DNA of 64,000 nucleotides from Hyaloscypha bicolor E (Eukaryota > Ascomycota > Leotiomycetes > Helotiales > Hyaloscyphaceae), in contig NW_020194562.1 of the NCBI RefSeq assembly GCF_002865645.1, forward strand, positions 1,207,139 to 1,271,138, given 5' to 3'. Under the pieces are notes generated by a model that was given only the letters and a program-made list of their open reading frames with translations, was not told where the DNA came from and made no database searches. The position numbers and the translations under genes were made by a program. Positions 20,201-31,900 of the stretch are shown in pieces. Numbering within the stretch: the stretch's first letter is position 1; each line of letters begins with the position of its first letter.

Positions 20201-23200
20201 CTTTAATATTTAAGAATTCATGAGTATTTTTATAAAAGTATTAAAACTAATAATAGAGTATATTAGTTATAGAAACAGAGAGAAATAAGTAAAGCTATAG
20301 AAAAAATATATTATATAAATAATTTTTCTTATTCTTATTATATTATATTTTACTAGCTTATTTATAATAAACTATTAATTATATATAAGATAAACCAAAT
20401 ATAAATACTTTATCTTATTTCCGGCTTAGAAAGTAGATCTTATCTAAACCTCCTAATATAATTCATTTGTAATTTTTATATAAATAGTTATATAATAAAA
20501 AGATTAATATTATATATATTAGCTAATAAATATACTAAATATTCTAGCTCTATAATATAGAATATAAAATACGATATAATAGGGCCCTGCCTATCTTATT
20601 TCTGTATTCTGTTTCTATATCTTGCTTTTATATCCTGCTTTTATATCTTATTTCTATATCCTGCTTCTATATCTTACTTCTATATCCTATTTCTATATCC
20701 TGTTTCTATATCCTATTTATATATACTAGAATATAAAAATTAATTCCTAAAATCTATATCTAATATATATTTTAGGCCTATAATTATTTAGGAAGAATTA
20801 TTAAAAAAGATAGGTTAAGAAGCTTAGTAACTTTTAATTCTTATAATATTATTTAATTTATAAAGCTAGAGAATTATAAATCTAGTATTATTCTTAAATT
20901 CTTTATTAGATTACTTATTAATAATTTACTACCTTTTTATCTCTATTAGGTTTCTTCTATTTCTATATTTTATTATACTAATAATATATATAATAGATTA
21001 AATATAAAACTTAGAAAAAGTAGTAAAGGTATTACTTTTTTATTATAATAAGAATATAAAAAATATTAAGATTAAAAACTATATTAGCTTTATATAGGTT
21101 TTTCTTAGTCTAGCTAGTTTACTAACTATTTATAAGAAATCTAAAAGAATAATATATAATTTCTTAGTAATAGTAAAGCTAATATTTATTATAAGCTATT
21201 CTCGAGAATATAAAGTATTTTAAGCTATAAGTAGTATTAAAGTTAAAGCCTTAAGTAAAGGCTTATTATAGGCTCTTATCTTTACCTTTTATATAATTAA
21301 TAATACTCTCTAGTTCTATTACTATATACTAATACTCTAGTTCTTATTTAATATTAGTACTAAAAAAACTAGTTAATATACTTAACTTATTAAGATTACC
21401 CTATATATTATTAGTAGAACTATTTATATTAAGTTTTACTATATTTATAGTACTATAACCAGATAGAATATAGTAACTATTATTATATATTATACTTATT
21501 AGAACTTTTTTGCTTTTATTACTAGTAATAACTTGAGAATTATTAACTTTTAGATTAAGAATTAATTTTTATTTAATAAGAAATTATTATAGAGAAATAT
21601 TAAAGACTTATATAATATTAAAGTTATAGCCTAAAATAATTTCTTTAATTTTATTTATTAGATAATTCTTGGATATAGTATAACTAGATTATATTTTATT
21701 ATTTCTAAATTTAAAGATAATAATACTTGAAATAATTAGATAAAATAAAATATTAATACTACTAATATTATAGCTATTATATTTATTTCCTATAATTAAG
21801 ATATAGCTAGTATAATTAAGTTAGGCTAGCTTTATTTAACTACTAATTTAGATAAAGAAATAAAGGTACTAATTCTAAGCCTATATATTCTATTTTTACT
21901 AATTGAAATAATAAGTAAAGACATATATTACCTAAATTAATAAGAGTTTCTAGAGCTTATTAAATATTATAAAAACGGAAAGAAATAGGCTTTAATAGAA
22001 ATAATTATAGTATTTGCCTTAGTACTAGATACTAGTATTATTAGTACTATTATAAATAATATATTTATATTAAGTTATTAGAACCTAATATAAGGTTCGA
22101 GATAAAGTAAAATATAATATAAACTTTTTAGTTATAACTTTTTTATATTAATAACTTAACTTACCTAAAAATTTGGCCTATTTATTTATTTAAGTCTCTA
22201 ATTTAAATATATATTTAATAACTTGAGTTTAAAGTACTTATAATTATCTGGTTTTATAATATAAGCCTAGCTACTTTAAGAATTAAAACGGGCTTACAAG
22301 ATATATTTAGTTTATTCTAGGTAAGTATAACTAACTAGAGCCCGTTCTAATAGCTTTTATTATCTATATTATCTTAATCTTTAGGCTATTTAGATATAGA
22401 TATATAAAGTTTACTAGAATTCTTTTATTCTAGCCTTATTTATTTTATTTTTATATAAGGAAATTTGCTTCCTTTATTATTACATTTGCTTTTTCTATTT
22501 CTTAATATATATAGATTTATATTAGAAGTAATAGTTAATATATTAAGAGCTATTAATATAATTCCTGCCTCTTTTAATAATAAGTAAGAGAATATTACTA
22601 ATAATAAGTATTACTTTCTCTAAAATCCAAGTTAATCTAATTTCTAGATTTATAATTAATATATATCCTAAGCTAAGCGCCTTTTCTATTACTTATTCCG
22701 GACTTTCTACTAATTATAGTTTCCGGGTTATTAGTATTATACTTATACTAAGTAGTAATATAGTTCTTAACTCCTATATTATTTTCTAAGTAAGTTCCCT
22801 AGCCCCTTACTATAGCTAGATACTTATATACTAATTAAGTTTACTAAGATAAGTTTTATAGAACTACTTATTATACTAGGATTTATTTTAGGAAATATAA
22901 CTTAGTATTTAATATTTGAAATTATTTAAAATTATTTAATTTTTAGGCTTTTAAACTTTAGTCTAATATTTTATTTAATATTTATTTCTATATACCGAAA
23001 ATCCCTATATATTAAAAAATATAGTAAGTACTTTAACTTTAAGTATCTTAAAATTTATATATATTTTAATATCTCCTATATTTTTTCATATATTATATTC
23101 TATAGCTACTTCCGGATACCCTAAACTTCTTTTACTAGAAAATCACGTTTACGTTATTACCCTTATACTTGATTTAGAAAGGGTCTTTTTTATATAATAT

Positions 23201-23278
23201 AATATACTTCCTTTACTATAGCTCTACTACCGAGCTTTACTATCCCTAATACTTTATAAAAGGACCTTATTAAAGCTC
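14281..23278. other. AT-rich RIP-degraded repeat block, no intact gene
   Basis: About 9 kb of very AT-rich DNA, nearly without CpA/TpG. Short open frames, such as 16,519-16,713 plus, are isolated survivors inside decayed frames and show no recognisable motif. Retrotransposon or DNA-transposon remnants are likely but could not be classed by eye. A 13-bp tandem array lies at about 20,594-20,722. Confidence 0.55.
20594..20722. repeat. 13-bp tandem array, about 10 copies
   Basis: Consecutive units of the form tttctatatcctg / cttctatatctta repeat about ten times. Differences between units are almost all C/T or G/A. A shorter run of the same type is at about 15,555-15,600. Confidence 0.75.
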
Positions 23279-23745
23279 TATGGCCTCATTACTATACAGG
23301 AAATCGTTATTAGCCTTGTGACTATTATGGCGTGCAGATTCATGCAGGATCGCCACGCGGATTAGTACTTCGAGTCGAAGCGACTAACGATTTTTGGTTA
23401 GAGTAAAATGACCCCGCACCTGCCCTCATCCTTGGGTAATACGACTAGTAACGACGTAATTTCAGTTATGTAATCATTTACTAAGCTGGACGGGGAGAGG
23501 AAGACCTTTATGAACCCGACGTGGGTGCCAGCCTGCGGCTCACACGAAGCCTTCGAAATACATTGGAGTATTAGAACTTAAGTAAGAAACGATAGAAAAT
23601 CCGGCAAGAATAACACGTGAGGAGAGAAACGCGTGAGGGAAAACGGCGCGGAAAAACGTTTTAAGAGAATACTTGAAACTGTTTAGGGGAAACGCCAAGA
23701 CCGCAAAATCAGAGAAGGATTAGTAAAAGATGACTAATTTTGGAT
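23279..23745 (+). pseudogene. Lightly mutated coding remnant left of the Helitron, unknown product
   Basis: This islet is much less AT-rich than its surroundings. A plus-strand frame containing MACRFMQDRHAD, KMTPHLPSSLGNTTSNDV, ERKTFMNPTWVPACGSHEAF and a basic tail is interrupted only by TAG/TAA codons where Gln would fit. It looks like a gene or transposon tail that suffered few RIP mutations. It is on the opposite strand from the Helitron, so it is probably not part of it. No family was recognised. Confidence 0.4.
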
Positions 23746-23782
23746 TATTGTTTGGCCGAAAGCCCGCGCCCTCTCTTCTTGT

Positions 23783-23890
23783 CGAAGAACCTTCTCTCTA
23801 AGCTTTCAGCTTATTTCGAAGGCAAATTTCGAAGGCAAATTTCGAAGACAAACCCTTCTCTCTGAGCTTTCAGCTCATTTCGAAGGCAAA
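23783..23890. repeat. Left-end structured repeat with two small hairpins
   Basis: CGAAGAACCTTCTCTC is followed by the perfect hairpin TAAGCT-TTC-AGCTTA (23,799-23,813), then TTTCGAAGGCAAA repeated three times with one variant, then a second copy with TGAGCT-TTC-AGCTCA (23,863-23,877). The stems differ in sequence but remain paired. A Helitron 3-prime terminal hairpin is expected near this end of a minus-strand element. Confidence 0.65.
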
Positions 23891-24480
23891 GGATAAAATC
23901 GAAGTGCGAGAAGATAACATTACAGGATCTGCACCGTATTGTCTTGACTATAAAATAGTATAAAACGCTTCTCGATCGAACCCATTCTAACCCTCCTAAA
24001 TTTTCCGCGCCCCCAAGGCATTGTATATTCTGTAATAAACAGCACATAATATTTCTGGTTCCTATCCTTGTACTTCAGTCTTCTCTCTTCCCATAATAGC
24101 ATACCGTACTTCTGGCAGGACGTTCCCTGGTTAAGTATCAAAGTATAGCTGCCCGACTTCGTTATCCTTCCCGTCGAGTATAACGCGTCTTACTCTAGCT
24201 TCCAAGATATACCCATTATTCTCCGGGCTAGTAGCTGGGTCTTTTACCTTGACCTTTATAAGCCAAACGCTATTATCCTATTTAATGTCTCCAAATTGGA
24301 TTGGCAAATACTAGATCCGCCCGTAGTATACTATCCAAGACCATAACGGAGGCGCCTTATAATTAATCTGTATTAGAGAAGTATTCTGCGCCGGTTACTA
24401 TAGGAGACTTCGGTAGAAGTAGTATTTAAAGATCCCGTAGTAGATCTTGGTTTCGAGGTTTTAGCCAATACCTTAGCTAG
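23811..24480 (-). pseudogene. Decayed 3-prime coding region inside the Helitron, unknown product
   Basis: Minus-strand frames here are protein-like with few interruptions: around 24,150-24,290 they read VWLIKVKVKDPATSPE, NNGYILEARVRRVILDGK and EVGQLYFDT. Two overlapping open frames (23,811-24,047 and 23,920-24,141) then follow to the left end. It could be the C-terminus of a second Helitron protein or captured cargo. No domain was recognised. Confidence 0.35.
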
Positions 24481-27400
24481 TAAGAGGATTACTACGGGTC
24501 TATCTATCTCCTCTATAATGCCTAACTTCGAGTAATCCGCAAATAGAGATTGGAAAAGCCGGACCTAAGTATCTCGAGAACAAGTATAAATAGAATAAGG
24601 AAATTCCGGATTACTTTAAAAAGATAATTTCTTACTAATTTTATTAGAAATTAGTAATATTATAGTAAGTACCTTATAATAAATTAGGAAAAGCAAACTC
24701 TAAAGATAAAAAGCAGTACCTTTAAACTAAGTTTTAGATAGGGACTTACTTCTTTATATAAGTTAGCGTTTCGTATTATATCCTAATACTATATTCCTAA
24801 TATATTTGCCTCTTCGTGAAATAAATTATTTAGTATAATAAGGCTTGTTCCTGTAATACTCATGCCTGTATATTTAAGATTCCCTTTACTATATTACTAT
24901 TAAAATCATTAATTAATATATAAATATAGACTTTACTATATAAGAACTCGGGTACTATTACATATTACAAATCTTCCTCTTTTAGCAGCCGGTTAAGAAA
25001 TCCTTTAATCGAGTCTTTGGCAGAGGTAATAGTAATTATATAGTAAGTATTCTAGAAAACCGCTTTTATTTTCTTGGATTCGGTAGCCCAGTTCCTATAG
25101 TTATCCTAAATAATACAAAGCAAATTAATCCAGAAGTATTATAGGCCGCGTTTTTAAGTAACTATAATTACGTCTTGAAATATCTATAGTAATTCTATAA
25201 TTAGGAATTCTTTTACTTTCCTTTTCTTATTACTATTAGTAGTATTTCAATCTTCCTTATTACTAGTAGTATTAAGCTAGTTCTTCTTCTGTTCTTTTGT
25301 AAGCTTGCCCTAGTAATAGAATAGAGTAATATAATATACTTCTTGATTTATATTATTAGTTAAAACGAGATGTATGATATAACTATCTCTTATATTAATA
25401 ATACGGGTTAGTATTCGAGCTTTATTAGGCTCAGAGAAATAGTATTTACCTCTTTGCGAGTATTTGCCTTTATTATAAAGTCGAATTCATACCTTAATTA
25501 AGTCGAAATAGAGCTGGCTACCTGATTCCAGAAATCCGGGAAGTCCGTATTAGATTAGGATTAAATTTCTAGAGTTATCTTTGGGTTTTAAAATAGATTA
25601 TAGAAATCTAATAAGTTCGCGTTTTAGCTCTAAATAGTATTAGCTATCTAATTTAGTACTATTAATAAAGCAGAGCAGTTTTATATACCCGGTATAGTAC
25701 AGATCCTTATATATTACCGAGCTTCAAGAAATAGTATTCTATACTCGTTATTTCAGGCCTTCTTATAGTATTTAAAGAGGATTTAATAGAGAATATAGCT
25801 ATTCTTTGAATTATGTATTAAAGAGAGAGGGGTTTTTAGGTTAATATTATAATAGTAACTATATAATTCTAAAGAAACCATATAATTAAATATTGAATTT
25901 AACTGAGTTTCTGTTTTAAGAAATATTAAAAATGTATTAAGAAGCAAGTAGGTCTATTTATTCTTAATATACTAGAATTTATTTATTTATATTAGTATTA
26001 TATATTATAGAAAAGTATATAAGCTAATTTACTCGCTAGTAGAATTAAAAAAATACTAATTAGCTATATTATTAAATTAATATAATAATACTTACTTTCT
26101 AAAATTACTACTAAGATACCCGCAGTTAGTAACTCCTTCCTCGATTATTAGCAGAGCTATTACTTACTGGCTAAAACTACTAAGACGCCCGTAATTAGCA
26201 ACTTCTTCCTTAATTATTAGTATAGCTATTACTTACTAGCTAAAACTACTAAGACGCTTGCAGTTAGTAACTCCCTCCTCGATTATTAGTATAGCTATTA
26301 CTTATAATCTAAAATTATTACTAAAATACCTATAGTTAATAACTCCCTCCTTAATTATTAGCAGAGCTATTATTTACTATCTAAAATTAAGATACCTGTA
26401 GTTAGTAATACTTTCCTTAATTATTAATAGAGCTATTACTTACTTCCTAAAATTACTACTAAGATAACTATAGTTAGTAACTCCTTAATTATTAGTAGAG
26501 CTATTACTTACTAGCTAAAATTACTATTAAGACACTTGCGATTAGCGACTTTCTCCTTAATTATTAGTAGAGCTATTACTTACTAGCTAAAATTACTATT
26601 AAGATACTTGCGATTAGCGACTTTCTCCTTAATTATTAGTAGAGCTATTACTTACTATCTAAAATTAAAACGCCTATAGTTAGTAACTCTTTCCTTAATT
26701 ATTAATAGAACTATTACTTATTTCCTAAAATTACTACTAAGACAATTACGATTAGTAATTCCTTAATTATTAGTAGAGCCATTACTTACTAGCTAAAATT
26801 ACTACTAAAACACTTATAGTTAGTAACTTCCTCCTTAATTATTAGTAGAGCTATTACTTATTATCTAAAATTAAGACGCCTGTAGTTAGTAATTCTTTCC
26901 TTAATTATTAATAGAGCTATTACTTACCTCCTAAAATTATTACTAAGATAACTATAATTAATAACTCCTCGATTATTAGTAGAGCTATTACTTACTAGCT
27001 AAAATTATTACTAAGATATTTGTAGTTAGTAACTTCTTCCTTAATTATTAATAGAGCTATTACTTATTATCTAAAATTAAAATACTCGTAATTAGTAACT
27101 TTTTCCTTAATTATTAGTAGAGCTATTATTTACTTCCTAAAATTACTACTAAGATAACTATAATTAGTAACTCCTTAATTATTAGTAGAGCTATTACTTA
27201 CCTCTTATATTAATATTATTAGTAATAGATATTATCCCAGATTATAGTACTTACTCTAATATAATTACTATTATTCTCCCTAGTATTAGAAATATAAGAA
27301 GATTTCATTACTATTAGAAGGCCTTTAATACTAGAGGTTATTATATAAAGTATATTAGTAATATAATCTATAAACCTAATAGGGACTTTCTAGTTATTTC

Positions 27401-28900
27401 TCGAAATTTATTAATAGTTATAATCTTATATGCTTCTAGCTATTATAATTCTCCTAAATATATTTAAATAAAAGCAGGAATTTACTATAATAAAAATGAG
27501 AGTTCTAGAGAGATAATTGCAAGGTTTTTATATTTCCGCCTATTAAGTAGGGCTTATAAGACACGTAATAAAATACTAGAAAAACAATAATTAGGATTAT
27601 ATAAATAGCTAATTATAAAAAGGATAAATTATAGAAAGAAATAGCTTATATATAATTATATATTAGGAGGAAATATGAGCCTATTATAATATATGTCTCT
27701 ATTTAGTAACTAGGCTACTATTTAGGCTTAAGGAACCAGAAGTACTAGCTTTTAACCTCTATAGCTTTAATAGGCGAAATATGAGTCCGGATATAGTTTT
27801 CCTAGACTTGTTTATAAAGATATAGCTACTAAATAAAGCTTGAATAGTAACTATATTACTTGTAATAAAACGAGAGGTATTTATATTATTATTATCTTAG
27901 TTATTATCTATAGTTTTTCCGTTATATATAGCGGGAAAGAGATCTCTAGAAATAAAAGAAGATAATATAATATCTAATTTAGTTATCTTAATATATAAGA
28001 GATTTATAATAATAAGATTTCTATTCCGCTAATAAATTAAGATTTTTAAAATCTCGAGAGATCTCTCCTTAACCTATAATTATAAGGAAAACTCAGGCTT
28101 ATCCGGGTTAAAATTATTTATGGCACTCTTAAGTATAGTAAACTAACTAATCTGGCCTAGAAAAATAATACTTAAAGAACCAAGCTCTTAATTATTATAT
28201 AAGTTATCTAGATTATTATAAGCTAGTTACCTTATTCTAGCCCTATTAAAAGCCTTTTATAAAAGCTTTAGATCGAGATACTTAAGGTTCTTAGTATATA
28301 TTTACTAACTCCGAAAGTATAAAAGGTTCGGGATACTATTAAATTTCAAGGCTAGAAGAGAAGTTACTAGTTTCTTATTCGGAAAGATATATAATAAGGA
28401 AGTAATAGTAATATAAGGTATATGTAAATTAATAGAATTAAATTAGTATGGGCTAGTATAATTACTATCTGAGCGAGGGAATATAGAACTACTTGGAATC
28501 TAAATAATTAATATATAGAAAGAACTAGGTAAGAGGGAAACTTATAGAGAGTTAGTTAGTAATATAAACTAAATCGTCCTTATTACTAGCTCTCTTTCCC
28601 GGAGAAATATCTAATATAATTATAGTTCTTTTACTAGAAAATATATAACTACAAGCTATTATAGTAATATAGTTATAATAAAGTAAAAGAATTAAAGTAG
28701 TAAAAGAATATAAAATAGTTTCTTAAAGAAAGAGTAATAGAGAAAGAATAAGGCATATAGGAAATAAAAGCTAATATTCTAGAAATAGAGATAATAAAAA
28801 AGTAATATATGAAATAGGAAGTAATAATATAGAGGTAATTAGTTCTAGTCTTAAGTATATTAATATACTTGTAACAAATATCTAGAAAGTAAAGAAAAGT
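24481..28900. other. Helitron interior, mostly unassigned
   Basis: AT-rich and RIP-affected. A minus-strand frame around 25,350-25,600 is protein-like (FLESGSQLYFDLIKV, RGKYYFSEPNKARILTRI) but unrecognised. A 16-copy tandem array lies at 26,096-27,205. The rest shows nothing that could be named. Confidence 0.45.
26096..27205. repeat. Tandem array, about 16 units of 65-75 bp with a three-unit higher-order period
   Basis: Each unit contains attattagtagagctattacttac followed by one of three junctions: agctaaaattact..., tatctaaaattaagac..., or ttcctaaaattact.... In the right two-thirds the junction types follow each other in fixed order (A, B, C), giving a higher-order period near 205 bp. Unit differences are largely C/T and G/A, as expected if RIP acted after expansion. 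The units sit inside the Helitron, between the helicase and its 3-prime end. Confidence 0.8.
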
Positions 28901-28999
28901 AATATATTATATATCTAGTAAGATAAACCTAACTATAAGGTAAATATAATATATAGAATAAAGTAAAGAATAGTACTTAGGGTTAAAAAAGCCGTCTTA

Positions 29000-31900
29000 T
29001 GGGATTATAGGGCTCTGTTACTTATATTAAAGAATTAAGCAAACTCTTCTATAGACTAATTATCTATTATTCTAGAGCCTTAAGCCGGAATAATTTAATC
29101 CGGAGATCCGGGTAAGAAGTAAATAAAACATTTTTAAGTATAATTAGTTCTTATAACTAGATCCCGGATAATAATTTGACTTTACTAAGCTAGATATTAA
29201 TCGAGGTCTATTTACTATACTAGTTAATACTATATTACTTACTAAAGAGAAGATCTAGAATAAGCCTATTAAATATACTACCCTGGCTCTTATAATTAGT
29301 AAAGGCAAATCCAAGTATTAACGGAATCTAATATTAGTAAAATAATAATCCTAGTATATTTGGGATTTAATTACTTATTTATACTAGGAAGACGGGAATA
29401 AGGTTATTGGGAATATTAGAAAAGAATAGGTTATAATTAAATATAAATCAAACGAGAATATATATAAAAGAAGCGGTATATAATATAAACTAGCTATTAA
29501 GTTCTATTTATAAAGCTATTAATATAGTTAGTAAGTAAAGCCTATAATAAGAATAACTATCTATATATCTTATATACTAGTATCTAAGATAATCTCCTTA
29601 GTAGTACCTCTTATATTATTAACTAGGCCAGTATATATATTTGTATTCTATTAAAGTATAATAGGTATATTTTTTATAAAGGCAAAGAAGCCGGGGCCTT
29701 TTAGATATTCTTTCTTACTAATATAATAAATTATCCTAAATAGTATAAGAGAGTCAAGATTCGTACTTATTAGTATATTATATCTAGTAGGAAAGAGGTA
29801 GATCTTCTAATCTCGTAATTTAATAAACTTTCGGAGATATATAAGATTAGCTTACTTATAGATATAATTAAGTCATATAATAGCCCTCTCTAGTAGAATC
29901 TCTCTATTAGTAATTCTGTTTTCTATAGTATATAAGTTAAGAGTAATAATATTGTTTTCTATTAATATAGCAGACTATATTCTCTATAGAAGATCTTGGA
30001 ATACTAGATCTTTGGCTTAGTATATCTGTTCTATAAGAAATACTATATAAATAAAATAACTCTAGATAAATCTCTCTAATTATAAGTTAATAATATTATT
30101 AATAGTCTAGCTCTATATAGTATAATTACAGACTGGCCTAAACTAGTTAAAATCCCCGAGAAGTATAATAATAGGAAGTTTACTAAATACTATATTAGAT
30201 ACCTAATTTAGATCCCAAATAGTATTATACTATTTATTAATCTCGACGAGGTTCTCGAGGCTAACTATACTAATCTCGTTAAGGATAAAGATCTTCTTAT
30301 AAGAGAATCTTAACCTTATTACTTAATATACGGGCTGGTTTCTATTCTTGCTATATTCGAGAGTAAAGTAGTAAGTAGTATTATTAATATTCGTAGTAGC
30401 TATACTAATCAAAATAGTAAGTAGAATATTATTATGCCTTTATAGTATTAAGAGACCGAATATAAAAGCCTTAATAAGATAGGTCTTACTAACCCTACTA
30501 ATACTACTAAGGTAAAGTAAAAACTAATTATAAACGGAAATAATCCGAATAGGATATAGAATTCGGAGAATTAGAGCCCTAATAATTAACTACTATTTCT
30601 TATTAAGAGAGTACTAGCTAGTAACTAGGGTTAGTAAATTATTAATAAACGAATTAGCTTTAAATAAAGCCTATAAGTATTAGAGATATACTATAGATTC
30701 TATACTATAACTAAGAACCGGAACGAGAGTAGCTTCTAACTCGCCTGTATTAAACTAAGAGAAGATATTAGTATTAGTATTAGTATTATCTAGATCTAAC
30801 TATTTTTTATATTTAAAGGCTTTTAGCTCCCTTAACTAAGTCTTAACTAGAGTAATAGGCGTGAAATGGGTACTAAATAAGCGAGGATTACGGGAAAACC
30901 GTAATAAATAGAGGCTATTAGTAATAATACCTGGAAAAGTAAAAGTAATTTATAATAGATTACTTTCTATTAATTAAAGTATAATAAAGTCTATATTTAT
31001 ATTAGCCTCCTTTTCCTCGGTATAGACGTTATGGTCTATAGCTTTAAGATAGTTATTAAACTCTATACTATACTTCTTCTTATCTTAATTAGCTATTTCC
31101 TTATTTTACTAGAGGAATATAACATTTTCTAATAGCTAAACTAGGTAAGGAGGCAGAAATAAGAGAACGAAGTTCTATAGCCACGTATTTTTATATAATA
31201 TAGTACAGAGTAATTCGAGATAGCTATAGAGAACCCGAAGCCTATTCTATAAATAAAATAAATCGAGAAAAATCTTATATATCTTGTCTTAAGTCTTTAG
31301 TATAATATTAAGAATATTAGTATTATTCTCTAGTATAGAAGTAAAACTACTATATAAAGATAAAGTCTTTAATAATTTTAGGGAACTAATAGAGACCTAG
31401 ATATAAGTCATATATAATAAGTAAGAAGAATTAAAAAGAAAGAGAAATATTCGATTCTTAGTACTTTTAAATATTTATATAAAGATCTAGAACAAATATT
31501 TATAGAAATATAAATGAGTAAGCCTAGTGCCTCGGTATTTATAGTTCTTATAAATTAATATATAGCGGGTATAGCCATTAAAGTTAATATACTAATTTGC
31601 GGACTTTACTATATCTTTATTACTAGTATTATTAAGTAAGCTACTTAGAATCTTCTAAACGTTTATTTTTACCTAATAAAAGTTAATTATAACAGACTTA
31701 TTACTCTTTAGAATATATATAGACGGCTGTCCTAGTAAGAAATAAGCTATTACTAGAGTACCGACCTCTATATTTCTTATAAAGCGGTTATAGGCTTTTA
31801 ATATAAACTTGGACATATCTAGTAATTCTGGTACTAGCAAGCTACTATTCTCAGAAGCCATAGCTTCAGCTGTTTCCTGGGCCTTTTTTAATACGGCTAT

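Noticed and set aside
23600..23740. A faint resemblance to large-subunit rRNA (strings like gggaaacgcc after a gaaactgtt segment).
   Set aside because: Similarity is limited to a few short strings and the same DNA reads as a coding frame; no rRNA core region is present.
26096..27205. A CRISPR-like array of regularly spaced repeats.
   Set aside because: The repeats are contiguous tandem units without unique spacers, in a eukaryotic genome.
28980..31000. A plus-strand frame with Gln-type stops and a GDPG-K string near 29,103 that resembled a P-loop helicase.
   Set aside because: The minus strand of the same DNA carries unmistakable Pif1 motifs (GDFNQFRPV, NEISIVSLENL) continuous with the Helitron N domain, so the plus-strand reading is a shadow.
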